64,000 nucleotides of DNA from UBA1479 sp048263775 (GTDB lineage Bacteria > Pseudomonadota > Alphaproteobacteria > Rhodospirillales > Casp-alpha2), in the NCBI GenBank assembly GCA_048263775.1, contig JBLXDU010000007.1, forward strand, positions 62,001 through 126,000. The letters run 5' to 3'. Every line of letters begins with the position of its first letter. Position 1 is the first letter of the stretch. Below are positions 36,218 to 45,091 of the stretch, one piece after another. The notes under the pieces were generated by a model. That model was not told the DNA's origin. It saw nothing but the letters and a program-made list of their open reading frames with translations, and did not search any database. A program made the translations under genes and the position numbers.

Positions 36218-38101
36218 TTATTCGGTCGCCGGGCTTTCGGCGGCGGCGCGTACGCTGATGCCCATGTCGTCATCGGCCAGGGCTTCGCGGGCCTTTTCCT
36301 GCTGCTGTTGACGGGCCCACATATCGGCATAGCGCCCGTTTTTCTTCAACAGGTCCGGGTGGCTGCCGCGTTCGACGATGCGTCCGGCTTCCAGCACTAG
36401 AATCTCGTCGGCATCGACCACGGTCGACAGGCGGTGCGCCACTGTGACGGTGGTGCGGTCCTTGGACACGGTTTTCAACGCTTGGACGATGTCCTGTTCC
36501 GTGCGCGAGTCGAGAGCCGAGGTTGCCTCGTCAAAGATCAGGATCGCCGGTGCCTTCAGCACTGTGCGGGCGATGGCCACGCGTTGCTTTTCGCCGCCGG
36601 ACAGTTTCAGCCCCCGTTCGCCGACCGTGGACTGATAGCCATCGGGCAGGGCCATGATGAAGTCGTGAATCTGCGCCGTGCGGGCGGCGCCCTCGACCTC
36701 GGCCGGGCTGGCGCCGGGACGACCGTAGGCGATGTTGTAGAACACCGTGTCGTTGAACAGCACCGTGTCCTGAGGGACCATGCCGATGGCGGCGCGCAGG
36801 GACACCTGGGTCAGGTCACGGACGTCCTGGCCGTCGATGGTGATGCGCCCGCCGGACACGTCATAGAACCGGAACAGCAGGCGCGAGATGGTCGACTTGC
36901 CGGAGCCTGATGGGCCGACGATGGCGACGGTCTTGCCCGCCGGCACGGTAAAGGAAATGTCGTTCAGAACCTCGCGCCGGGCATCATAGGCGAAGGACAC
37001 GTTCTCGAACCGCAATTCGCCGCCCTTGATCGCCAGCGGGGCCGCGCCGGGGCTGTCGGCGACTTCAGGGTTCTCATCAAGCAGACGGAACATCTGTTCC
37101 ATGTCGATCAGCGATTGTTTGATCTCGCGATAGACGAACCCCAGGAAGTTGAGCGGCATGTACAACTGAATCAGGTAGGCGTTGACCATGGCGAAGTCGC
37201 CGATGGTCATGGTGCCGGCAACCACGCCCTCTGCGGCCATCCACATGATAATCGTCAGGCCGACGGCGATGATGGCGCCTTGACCGATGTTGAGCAGGGC
37301 CAGGGAGGTGTTGGACTTCACCGCCGCGTCCTCGTAGCGCGCCAGGGCCTTGTCGAAACGTCTGCTTTCGTGGTCCTCGTTGCCGAAGTACTTCACCGTC
37401 TCGAAGTTCAGCAGACTGTCGATGGCCTTGGTGTTGGCCTCGTTGTCGGTGTCGTTCATGGTGCGACGGAACTGGATACGCCATTCCGTGACGGCCAATG
37501 TCCAGAAGATGTAGATGCCGATGGTCAGGAACGCGACCAACGCCATCCAAATGCCGAACAGGTACCACAGGATGCCGCAGGTCAGGACGACCTCGACCAG
37601 GGTCGGCACGACGTTGAACAGCATGAAGCGGAGCAGGAATTCAATGCCCTTGGTGCCGCGTTCCACCGCGCGGCTGACGCCGCCGGTCTTGCGGTCCAGG
37701 TGGAAGCGTAAGCTTAGCCGGTGCAGGTGGCGGAAGGTCTTGAGCCCGGCCTGGCGAATGGCGCGTTGGGCGACCTTGGCGAACACGGCATCGCGCAGTT
37801 CGCCCAGGGCTTGGGACAGCACGCGGGCGACACCATAGGCGACCAGGATCATGACCGGCACGACGATCACGGCGCCGTCCTTCATGTCCAGGGCGTCGAT
37901 CGCCTGCTTGTAGACGTAAGGAACGGCGACGCTGGCACCCTTGGCCGCAGCAAGAAAGACCATCGCGAGCACGACGCGCAGGCGCAAGGATGCTTCGCCC
38001 GGGGGCCATAAGTAGGGCGCCAGGGTCTTGATGGTCTGCCAGTCGTTCCGGCGGGGGCTGTTGGCGGGGTCAGCGTGATCGCGCCGCATGGGCCGTGTCA
38101 T
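36218..38101 (-). CDS. Atm1-type ABC exporter (fused permease and ATPase)
   Basis: This 627-residue half-transporter has six membrane helices (about 40-320) and one ATPase domain with Walker A GPSGSGKST, signature LSGGEKQR and Walker B ILIFDEATSALD. The segment TKAIDSLLNFETVKYFGNEDHE is characteristic of the Atm1/ABCB7 group, which exports glutathione-linked sulfur or metal species. Location near the isc and mnmA genes is consistent with a role in thiol/metal homeostasis. It would function as a homodimer in the inner membrane. Confidence 0.93.
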   Translation of the reverse strand: MTRPMRRDHADPANSPRRNDWQTIKTLAPYLWPPGEASLRLRVVLAMVFLAAAKGASVAVPYVYKQAIDALDMKDGAVIVVPVMILVAYGVARVLSQALGELRDAVFAKVAQRAIRQAGLKTFRHLHRLSLRFHLDRKTGGVSRAVERGTKGIEFLLRFMLFNVVPTLVEVVLTCGILWYLFGIWMALVAFLTIGIYIFWTLAVTEWRIQFRRTMNDTDNEANTKAIDSLLNFETVKYFGNEDHESRRFDKALARYEDAAVKSNTSLALLNIGQGAIIAVGLTIIMWMAAEGVVAGTMTIGDFAMVNAYLIQLYMPLNFLGFVYREIKQSLIDMEQMFRLLDENPEVADSPGAAPLAIKGGELRFENVSFAYDARREVLNDISFTVPAGKTVAIVGPSGSGKSTISRLLFRFYDVSGGRITIDGQDVRDLTQVSLRAAIGMVPQDTVLFNDTVFYNIAYGRPGASPAEVEGAARTAQIHDFIMALPDGYQSTVGERGLKLSGGEKQRVAIARTVLKAPAILIFDEATSALDSRTEQDIVQALKTVSKDRTTVTVAHRLSTVVDADEILVLEAGRIVERGSHPDLLKKNGRYADMWARQQQQEKAREALADDDMGISVRAAAESPATE

Positions 38102-38323
38102 CCTGAAAAAGAAGTCGGTTCATATAGTTGGGTTTGCGCGGGCTGATCGCAAGCAGCGATGTCGACTTAAGTCATATAAGGGACGTCGAATAATCCGTGT
38201 ATAAGCCGGGTCAATTGGATGAACAGCCAAATAACGCACCACGAAAACGTGTCTCGGTGTTCAGGTTTTTGTCAGTTTAAGCTGTAGGATTGCCCTAGGG
38301 GGCAAAAGTTTGGATAGTGGCCC

Positions 38324-38878
38324 ATGAGCCTTGAAACGAGTTGGGAAAGCGTCCCGGCATCCGCCGGTCATAAAGCATCGATGAGCGACGGATACGACTT
38401 CAGCGCATTGCGGATTTTGGTGGTGGACGACAGCTTCCACATGCGGGAGCTTGTGCGCACCTTCCTTGAAGGATTCGGAATCAAGGAAGTCACGGTGTCG
38501 TCGGATGCCGAGGAAGCCTATGACCTTGTGGTCAACATGGACCCGGACCTGATCATCACCGACTGGAACATGGCGCCCGTGTCGGGGTTGGAGTTCGTTG
38601 AACGCATCCGCAAGGGCGCCAACGTGCCCAACCGTTTCGTGCCGATCATCATGCTGACCGGTTACACGGAAATGAAGCGGGTCGAGGAAGCGCGTGACGC
38701 CGGCATCAATTCCTTTCTGGCCAAGCCGATCTCGGCTGCGTCCCTGTACAAGCGTTTGGTCACTTCGGTGCAGGACAAGCGCCAATACGTGGAATCCACG
38801 GGCGGATATTTCGGCCCGGACCGTCGGTCGACCAAGCGGCGCGAATTTCGCGGCAAAGAACGACGCAGCGGGGCATAA
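38324..38878 (+). CDS. CheY-like response regulator receiver protein
   Basis: This 184-residue protein has a receiver domain (about 28-150): acidic pair in LVVDDS, phospho-acceptor Asp in IITDWNMAP, Thr in MLTGYT and Lys in LAKPIS. The C-terminal tail is basic with FGPDRR and FRGKERR motifs, seen in related alphaproteobacterial single-domain regulators. There is no DNA-binding domain. It is eight bases upstream of an Hpt-like gene. A second ATG at 38381 (MSDGYDF) could be the true start. Confidence 0.9.
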   Translation: MSLETSWESVPASAGHKASMSDGYDFSALRILVVDDSFHMRELVRTFLEGFGIKEVTVSSDAEEAYDLVVNMDPDLIITDWNMAPVSGLEFVERIRKGANVPNRFVPIIMLTGYTEMKRVEEARDAGINSFLAKPISAASLYKRLVTSVQDKRQYVESTGGYFGPDRRSTKRREFRGKERRSGA

Positions 38879-38886
38879 GCACAATC

Positions 38887-39372
38887 ATGGCAGAAACCCG
38901 CTTCCTGAAGCCGCAGAAGCACATCAGCCAGAAGGTTCGCCCCGGTGGGCCGTCCATGGAACAGGCGATCCTGCAGGCGGTGAATGCCGCCGACGACCTG
39001 ATCGGGCAATATCAGGGCTGGGCAGTGGATGACCTGGAAAAACTCTGGCAGTCCTTTGTCGAGACCTCACGGTCCGGGCGGGCCGACCCGGCGCGGCTCA
39101 AGCAGCTTTACGACATGACCCACGAGGCCCGCGGGCAGGGCGGCAGCTTCGGCTTTCCCCTGATTTCCGTGGTCGGTGATTCGATGTGCAAGTATCTGGA
39201 AGGACGGCCACGTCTGAAGGCCCGCGATCTTGATGTCATTCGCGTTCACATCATGGCCATGAAGGCCGTGTTCCGGCAGGGCCTGAAAGGCCATCAGGGT
39301 GCTTTGAGCAAGGAACTGCACGAACTTCTCGGCCTGTTCCGCGCCAAGGTCGTGCAACAGCAGGCCGGCTGA
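38887..39372 (+). CDS. Hpt-like histidine phosphotransfer protein (putative)
   Basis: This 161-residue, mainly helical protein contains THEARGQGGSFGFPLI near residue 80, which fits the H-x3-G-x2-G phosphorylation motif of Hpt domains. The gene order, receiver then Hpt-like protein, supports a phosphorelay role. I do not recognise a named family. The later helices (KARDLDVIRVHIMAMKAV) match the bundle expected. Confidence is moderate because only the motif and context support it. Confidence 0.6.
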   Translation: MAETRFLKPQKHISQKVRPGGPSMEQAILQAVNAADDLIGQYQGWAVDDLEKLWQSFVETSRSGRADPARLKQLYDMTHEARGQGGSFGFPLISVVGDSMCKYLEGRPRLKARDLDVIRVHIMAMKAVFRQGLKGHQGALSKELHELLGLFRAKVVQQQAG

Positions 39373-39406
39373 CGCCGGCCCGCCGCCGCATCCTCAAGAG
39401 TATTCC

Positions 39407-39688
39407 TTAGAATTCAGCCCGCTCGAGAAACCCGGTCTGCGCCAGATGGGCGTCGAAGATCAGGTAGTCGCGCACCTTGTAGCGGCGCGCCAATTCCCGT
39501 TCGGCGGCCTTGAAGGGATTCTCGCCCCGCCGCGCGGCGAATGTCCGCGTCATGCGGCGACCGAGCGCCTGATTCTTCAGAACGGGATAGTAGGTAACCT
39601 CGACCGTTTCCCGGTCGGGTTGCTCGATGTCGGTGTCGAAGCCGGTGTCCGGCTGCGGGAGGGCTTGGGCTTGGTGGTGGGCGTTCAT
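39407..39688 (-). CDS. Small hypothetical protein
   Basis: This 93-residue protein, without signal or membrane segment, has a Gln/Pro/Asp-rich N-terminus, then VEVTYYPVLKNQALGRRMTRTFAARRGENPFKAAERELARRYKV, a basic helical stretch. The ATG complementary to 39686-39688 follows a GGAG ribosome-binding site; codon use is normal for the genome, so I consider it real. I do not recognise it. Confidence 0.6.
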   Translation of the reverse strand: MNAHHQAQALPQPDTGFDTDIEQPDRETVEVTYYPVLKNQALGRRMTRTFAARRGENPFKAAERELARRYKVRDYLIFDAHLAQTGFLERAEF

Positions 39689-39977
39689 GGCAAACTCCAA
39701 TCTGACTCCCAAAATGTTCTTATTTTGTTCTCATGTCAAGAGCCTGTGGATAACTACGCTTGCGGGACCTCATATTCAATAGGCCTTAAGTATGTATATC
39801 CTCTGTATAGGGTATATGCGGCTTAATTATGGCCATTAAACACTATATGTTGTGTTTATGCGCGGGAAGGGTATGTGGGCTGCCAAATTCGCATGGCGAA
39901 CAGGCATGGCGCCGCGGTTGGCGGGGGCCGGTGCGGCCCGTTTCGGCCGCCGGAACGGGCGGATTCGCGAGGTTCCG
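39689..39977. other. AT-rich intergenic region with a consensus DnaA box
   Basis: This region is AT-rich compared with its surroundings and holds a perfect DnaA-box consensus, TGTGGATAA, at 39745-39753. An imperfect inverted repeat (TATATCC ... GGGTATA) lies near 39796-39815 and TTAAT/ATTAA half-sites near 39825-39840. A single box does not make an origin; I see no cluster and no origin-linked genes. It is more likely a regulatory region upstream of the small gene on the minus strand. Confidence 0.4.
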
Positions 39978-40559
39978 TTAGCGTGATGCGGTGCTGCGGG
40001 CCGCGTGGGCCAAGCGGTCGACCGCTTCCGGGTGGGGGTCGTAGGCCCCGGTCCGGACGTAATGCTCGATGGTCGGGCACATGCGTGTGGCGAAGACGTC
40101 CTGCGGCATGCTGTCGTGGGCTTGGCGGGCGTTGTTCCGACCGGGTGTCAGCAGATCGAGGATCCGCGTTGCGTCGGTGATGATGGCGGCGTGACGTGCC
40201 TGCCAGCGTACGATGTCGCGATGCATGTCGGGGGCGCAATCGCGCTTTGCGCGGGTCAGCATACTGTCGTAGCTGTCGATCATCGCCGCGTAGACGAAGG
40301 CCTTTTGCGTGTCGGTCAGGCGAAAGGTGTCGGGCACGCGGCCGTCCGGCATCAGCGTCAGCTTGGCCGGAATACCGCGCCGGGTGAACGCGGCCGGGTT
40401 CCAGTCGTAGGTCCCGTCGGGGACGGTATCCGGCTCATCCATTGTGGGCGCTGCCGCTTGCGGTGCGACGGAGGGATGGTCGACGATGATGCCGAGGAGC
40501 ACCCGCAGGACGCCGAGGAACAGGATGCCGAGAATGAGGAAGCGTTCGAGCCGGGACAT
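39978..40559 (-). CDS. Hypothetical membrane-anchored protein
   Basis: This 193-residue protein begins with a membrane helix (MSRLERFLILGILFLGVLRVL), followed by a Pro/Ala linker and a soluble, probably periplasmic, domain with LTDTQKAFVYAAMIDSYDSMLTRAKRDC and two later cysteines, DCAPD and RMCPT. I do not recognise the family. It is 35 bases downstream of guaA on the same strand. Confidence 0.6.
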   Translation of the reverse strand: MSRLERFLILGILFLGVLRVLLGIIVDHPSVAPQAAAPTMDEPDTVPDGTYDWNPAAFTRRGIPAKLTLMPDGRVPDTFRLTDTQKAFVYAAMIDSYDSMLTRAKRDCAPDMHRDIVRWQARHAAIITDATRILDLLTPGRNNARQAHDSMPQDVFATRMCPTIEHYVRTGAYDPHPEAVDRLAHAARSTASR

Positions 40560-40594
40560 GGCCGTACTTTAGCCGATTGCCGGATCAGGCAAAG

Positions 40595-42187
40595 CTATTC
40601 CCACTCGATCGTGCCGGGCGGCTTCGACGTCACGTCGTAGACGACGCGGTTGATGCCCTTGACCTCGTTGATGATGCGGTTGGCCGTACGGCCCAGGAAT
40701 TCGTGGTCGAAGGGGTAGTAATCCGCGGTCATGCCGTCGGTCGAGGTCACGGCGCGCAGGGCGCAGACGAAATCATAGGTCCGGGCGTCGCCCATCACGC
40801 CAACGGTCTGCACCGGCAGCAGCACGGCGAAGGCCTGCCAGATGGTGTCATACAGCCCGGCGTTGCGGATTTCTTCCAGATAGATCACGTCGGCCTTGCG
40901 CAGGATATCGAGCTTGTCGCGCGAGATCGCACCCGGAATGCGGATCGCCAGGCCGGGGCCGGGGAAGGGGTGGCGGCCGACGAAGGTTTCTGGCAGGCCC
41001 AATTCACGGCCGAGTGCGCGGACCTCGTCCTTGAACAGTTCGCGCAAGGGTTCGACCAGGGCCATATCCATGCGTTCCGGCAGGCCGCCCACGTTGTGAT
41101 GGGACTTGATGGTGACGCTGGGCCCGCCCGTGAACGACACGCTTTCGATGACGTCGGGATAGAGCGTGCCCTGGGCCAGGAACTTGGCGCCGCCGACGTT
41201 CTTGGCCTCTTCCTCGAACACGTCGATGAACAGCTTGCCGATGGTCTTGCGTTTGACCTCGGGGTCGGTCACGCCGTCCAGTTCGCCCAGGAACAGGTCA
41301 CTGGCGTCGCGGTGGACAAGGGGGATGTTGTAGGTGTCGCGGAACAGGGAGACGACCTGATCGGCCTCGCCCTCGCGCATCAGGCCGTGGTCGACGAACA
41401 CGCAAGTTAGCTGATCGCCGATCGCTTCGTGCAGCAGCACGGCGACGACGGAGGAATCGACACCGCCTGACAGCCCGCAGATCACCCGGCCGTCGCCGAC
41501 CTGGTCACGGACCTTCTGGATGGCTTCGTCCTTGAACGCGGCCATGGTCCAATCGCCGGCACAACCCGCGATCTTGTGCACGAAATTGGCCAGCAGTTTG
41601 GCCCCGTCGGGGGTGTGCACGACCTCGGGGTGGAACTGCACGCCGAACATGCGCCCGCTATCGTGGGCGATGGCGGCGAAGGGCGATCCGTCGGACACGG
41701 CCACGGGGCGGAAGCCGTCGGGCACGCGGATGATCTTGTCGCCGTGGCTCATCCAGACCTGATGCTTTTCGCCCTTGGCCCACACGCCGTCGAACAGGGG
41801 GCAATCCTCGGTCACCTGGATGAAGGCGCGGCCGAATTCGCGGTGGTTGGAGGGTTCGACCTCGCCGCCGGTCTGGGCGACCATGGTCTGTTCGCCGTAG
41901 CAGATGCCGAGCACGGGCAGGCCGCCCACGGCCGACGCCGTGTCGAACAAGGCCTGGGGGGCCCGGGGCGTCGTCTGTTCATGGACGGAGGCCGGCCCGC
42001 CCGACAGAATCACGCCCTTGGGGCCGAACGCCTGGATGAAGGCTTCGTCGACGCTGTTGAAGGGGTGAATTTCGCAGTAAACGCCGGATTCCCGGACCCG
42101 GCGCGCGATCAATTGCGTCACCTGGGAGCCGAAATCGACGATCAGGATTTTTTCCGCGTGAAGATCGCTGTGTGATGCCTGAGACAT
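40595..42187 (-). CDS. guaA: GMP synthase (glutamine-hydrolysing)
   Basis: GuaA (530 residues) aminates XMP to GMP. The N-terminal amidotransferase domain has the nucleophile in GICYGEQTM and the His/Glu pair in FHPEVVHT; the ATP-pyrophosphatase domain has SGGVDSSVVAVLL; the C-terminal dimerisation domain has the RHPFPGPGLAIR region. It lies in the same broad neighbourhood as the RsmB-like gene and guaB, with extra genes between them. Confidence 0.98.
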   Translation of the reverse strand: MSQASHSDLHAEKILIVDFGSQVTQLIARRVRESGVYCEIHPFNSVDEAFIQAFGPKGVILSGGPASVHEQTTPRAPQALFDTASAVGGLPVLGICYGEQTMVAQTGGEVEPSNHREFGRAFIQVTEDCPLFDGVWAKGEKHQVWMSHGDKIIRVPDGFRPVAVSDGSPFAAIAHDSGRMFGVQFHPEVVHTPDGAKLLANFVHKIAGCAGDWTMAAFKDEAIQKVRDQVGDGRVICGLSGGVDSSVVAVLLHEAIGDQLTCVFVDHGLMREGEADQVVSLFRDTYNIPLVHRDASDLFLGELDGVTDPEVKRKTIGKLFIDVFEEEAKNVGGAKFLAQGTLYPDVIESVSFTGGPSVTIKSHHNVGGLPERMDMALVEPLRELFKDEVRALGRELGLPETFVGRHPFPGPGLAIRIPGAISRDKLDILRKADVIYLEEIRNAGLYDTIWQAFAVLLPVQTVGVMGDARTYDFVCALRAVTSTDGMTADYYPFDHEFLGRTANRIINEVKGINRVVYDVTSKPPGTIEWE

Positions 42188-42274
42188 GGGGTGCTTCTAT
42201 CGCGAACCCACCCGTGAGTCACGCCCGGAGATGTCCTGATACATCGGAAAAATGCGGTTGCGGAAGGCGCCGGG

Positions 42275-42751
42275 CTACATGCGTGCCAGGCGGGCGCAGT
42301 TGACCGGGCGTTCGCCCACGCCCTGGTCGCCTGCGGCCATGAACACACGGTCGACAACATGGCGGCCGAGGGCGCTGTTGACGCGGTCGGCCAGCTTCTT
42401 GTCCAGGCCCGAGGCGGCGATGTTCGGCCAGGAGAACGGCCCCCGCACATTGGTCTGCATGAAGGATTTGACTTCCATCTGGATGCGCGCGAGGTCGCGG
42501 CAGAACTCGGTCCCCGCCTGCTTGTCGGTCACCCGGAAGGCGATGGAAATGGGCACCAGGGCCGATGATCCGCCCTGGTAATCGACCCGCGCCAAATAGG
42601 GCGAGACCTGCATGTCATAGACTTGGCCGACGCGCGCTGCCGATTGTGCGCCGACCCCGTCGATCGAGCCGCCCGGACCGAGAATCCAAACGGCGGCGAC
42701 GGCCGCCGTCATCGTGCCGCCAAGAGCAGCCCCTGCAACATAGAGGTTCAC
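42275..42751 (-). CDS. Hypothetical membrane-anchored protein
   Basis: This 158-residue protein has one N-terminal membrane segment (about 3-26) and a beta-rich periplasmic part with QVSPYLARVDYQGGSS and PISIAFRVTDKQAGTEFC. The arrangement is loosely reminiscent of FliL-like proteins, but I would not assign it. The start is a GTG with an AGGGGAG ribosome-binding site, which favours a real gene. Confidence 0.6.
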   Translation of the reverse strand: MNLYVAGAALGGTMTAAVAAVWILGPGGSIDGVGAQSAARVGQVYDMQVSPYLARVDYQGGSSALVPISIAFRVTDKQAGTEFCRDLARIQMEVKSFMQTNVRGPFSWPNIAASGLDKKLADRVNSALGRHVVDRVFMAAGDQGVGERPVNCARLARM

Positions 42752-42998
42752 CGTTGCTCCCCTTTATCCATATCCCTCCCCACGCATCCACCAAGCATCC
42801 AATGGGAGGGTATGGTTAATATTATCACCCAATCATGAACGTTGCCGCCCCTTTTTCAGGGATGTGCCGCTCAATGATGTAATTTATTGAATTCACGCCC
42901 ATATATCTTGTGCCGGATGGCGTGGCGGGGGCAGTGCCGTTAACGGAATCGACACGGGATCCGAGGAAAATGCCCACAATCGGGTCAGGGACGGACAT

Positions 42999-43931
42999 AT
43001 GGCCATGACGATATCAAGATTCGCATCCTGTTTGACGGTGGTCGCCGTGTTGGCGGCTGTTCTGCTGGCCGGCCCCGCCGCCGCGCAAACACCGCCGGGT
43101 GCCGCTTCGGAAGCGCCGCCGCCCGCCGCCAAGGCACGGATCACGAAACGGGACTGCCGCCGGGTGCTCCGCCATCAGCCCAGCGGCGACGTCGCCTACA
43201 AGCCGGGCGTCGACGCGCGCGGCAAGGCCGTGGCCCCGGCCGACCTGTCGGGCGGCTTCAAGATGGTGCTGCCCGACGTTTTCGAATTCAACGTGACCAA
43301 GGACCTGACCGCCTATCTGGGCGGGGCGGAGGACCAATTGGCGGCGGATAAGGCCGCCGCCCTGGCCGCCGAAAAATCGGCCGCCGCGACGGACGCTGCC
43401 GTGTCGTCGGCCACACAATCCCTGGCCGCCGCCCAGACCACCTACGACAATGCCGCCGCCGCCGCCGAGGCCGCCACGACCGCCGCCGCCGCAGCACCCA
43501 ATGACGCGGCCCTGGCCGAAGCCGCCGCCACGGCGACCGCCGCCGCCGAGACGGCGCAGACGGGACTTTCCGCCACACAGTCTTATTACACGGCGACCCA
43601 GAACGCGGCCTCCGCCAACGATGTGTCGGCGGCCCTGTCGGGCGCCAACGCGGCGCTCAGCGCGGCCGAAAGTGCGGGTTATGTCTCCGGCGCCGATGAT
43701 CAGACCGCCGTCACCGCCGCCGCGACGGCGGCCTCGGCCTCGACCGCCGCCGATGCGGCGGCCTTATCGGCGCGGGAAACCGTGGCGAAAAGTGCGGGAA
43801 TGGAACTGAATGTCGGCACCGTGCGCTTCAACATCAACACCGGCGCCATGACCTTCAACGGTCAGCCCTTGAACGACGCCGCCACGGGCGAATTGGCGGT
43901 GATCTGTAAGGAAATCCTGTCCGGCAAATAG
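42999..43931 (+). CDS. Secreted alanine-rich protein
   Basis: This 310-residue protein has a clear signal peptide (SCLTVVAVLAAVLLAGPAAAQ). A short conserved-looking domain follows (ITKRDCRRVLRHQPSGDVAYKPGVDARGK ... DLTAYLGGAEDQ; about 45-115) and then a stretch of about 150 residues of Ala with Thr, Ser, Gln and Asp, probably helical. It ends in VGTVRFNINTGAMTFNGQPLND and a late Cys. The bulk is low-complexity. No family is recognised. Confidence 0.7.
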   Translation: MAMTISRFASCLTVVAVLAAVLLAGPAAAQTPPGAASEAPPPAAKARITKRDCRRVLRHQPSGDVAYKPGVDARGKAVAPADLSGGFKMVLPDVFEFNVTKDLTAYLGGAEDQLAADKAAALAAEKSAAATDAAVSSATQSLAAAQTTYDNAAAAAEAATTAAAAAPNDAALAEAAATATAAAETAQTGLSATQSYYTATQNAASANDVSAALSGANAALSAAESAGYVSGADDQTAVTAAATAASASTAADAAALSARETVAKSAGMELNVGTVRFNINTGAMTFNGQPLNDAATGELAVICKEILSGK

Positions 43932-43958
43932 GGCCGGGGGGGCGCAGGCTGTCTTAGC

Positions 43959-44306
43959 CTAATAACACTGCTTGCGCGCTTCGCGGCACTGGGTCTGGCA
44001 GGCCTTGTCCGACCCGCAGGCCTTGCGGCATTGCTTGAACAGGGCGCCGCAGTCCTTCTGCCCCTGGCCCATGCCCGATCCCGAATTACCTGCAACGCCG
44101 CATTGCATGGCGCAGGAGGCCTTGGCGTCCGCACCGTTCTGTTCGATGCAGTTGCTGAAACAGACATGGCCCGGGGCTTGGCCCAATTGTTCGCCGTGGA
44201 AGTGCAGCTTGCCCGTGTCATGGGCGCTGACCGTGGCAGGCAGAGCAAAGATCAGGGCGGCGACGGCCAGGCCAGCGAAGGTAAGGCCAGCGAGCAGGCG
44301 TTTCAT
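43959..44306 (-). CDS. Small secreted cysteine-rich protein with CX3C motifs
   Basis: This 115-residue protein has a signal peptide (LLAGLTFAGLAVAALIFALPATVSA) and a mature part with ten cysteines. The C-terminal half shows C-x6-C-x3-C and then C-x3-C-x6-C, a near-symmetrical helical-hairpin pattern; two further CX3C pairs (CFSNC, CAMQC) precede it. Such spacing fits a disulfide-linked hairpin or a metal-binding bundle. The ATG follows GGGAG. I do not recognise a named family. Confidence 0.65.
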   Translation of the reverse strand: MKRLLAGLTFAGLAVAALIFALPATVSAHDTGKLHFHGEQLGQAPGHVCFSNCIEQNGADAKASCAMQCGVAGNSGSGMGQGQKDCGALFKQCRKACGSDKACQTQCREARKQCY

Positions 44307-44418
44307 GGGGGGCTCCCGATTTTTATGTGATCGACGCCCCATGGTAGCGCGGGTGTGCGCAGGCGGAAACCGGATAGGTGATGCGGACCACGAGGGGGGT
44401 TCCGTCCGGCCCGCCGGG

Positions 44419-44430
44419 ATTGTATACAAT
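44419..44430. promoter_or_regulatory. Palindromic operator upstream of the comDE-like operon
   Basis: The perfect 12-bp palindrome ATTGTATACAAT lies 66 bases before the comD-like ATG. TACAAT within it could serve as a -10 box, suggesting repression. TTGTATACAA is a typical site for GntR/FadR-type regulators. The same core occurs upstream of the dioxygenase gene at 58260-58269. Confidence 0.6.
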
Positions 44431-44496
44431 GATGATGAAAGGGCGGTCAAAACGCCCGCAACCGGCCCAAGCCGGACTAGGGAGGAAATACAAAAG

Positions 44497-45018
44497 ATGT
44501 CCAAGCATCCCCACGACGAGTGGTCGCAGGTTCTGTTCCGTCAGTTCAAGGACGCGGGCGTGGATCTGTTCACCTATATCCCCGACGCGGGCAACGCGCG
44601 CCTGGCCGAACTGGCCGAGGAAGACAACGAAACCCGGCTGGTCCTGCTGACCACCGAGGAAGAGGGCGTCGCCATGGCGGCGGGCGCCGATCTGGTGGGC
44701 AAGAAATCGGTGCTGATGATGCAGTCGTCGGGTGTCGGCAACTGCCCCAACTACCTCAGTTTTTCCAAGGGCGGCAATTTCCCCTGCCTGATGATGGTCT
44801 CCATGCGCGGCAACTATGGGGAGCAGAACCCCTGGCAGTACCCCATGGGCCAGGCCGTCGATAAGATTTTCGAGGCCATGGGCGTCATGGTGTTCCACGT
44901 CGACCGCCGTGACGAGCTTGAGGCCGCCGCCCAGGCCGCCATCAACGCCGCCTTCCGCAACAACCAGGGCGCGGCCCTGATCCTGACCCAGAAATTCCTG
45001 GGCGCGAAGGCGTTCTAG
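44497..45018 (+). CDS. comD: Sulfopyruvate decarboxylase-like alpha subunit
   Basis: This 173-residue protein corresponds to the pyrimidine-binding half of a ThDP-dependent decarboxylase. TTEEEGVAMAAGADLVG holds the conserved Glu that activates ThDP; MMQSSGVGNCPNYLSF follows. The family includes sulfopyruvate decarboxylase ComDE and phosphonopyruvate decarboxylase. GGAGGAAATA gives a strong ribosome-binding site. Its partner is next door. Substrate is inferred: a 3-sulfonated or phosphonated pyruvate. Confidence 0.8.
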   Translation: MSKHPHDEWSQVLFRQFKDAGVDLFTYIPDAGNARLAELAEEDNETRLVLLTTEEEGVAMAAGADLVGKKSVLMMQSSGVGNCPNYLSFSKGGNFPCLMMVSMRGNYGEQNPWQYPMGQAVDKIFEAMGVMVFHVDRRDELEAAAQAAINAAFRNNQGAALILTQKFLGAKAF

Positions 45019-45091
45019 TCACAAATCCCGAGGGCGCCGAAAGGCGACCGACGACGATTTGTGCAGATCAAAAGTTTTGGGAGACCATCAC

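Noticed and set aside
39745..39753. Replication origin
   Set aside because: Only one DnaA box is present and no origin-linked gene is adjacent.
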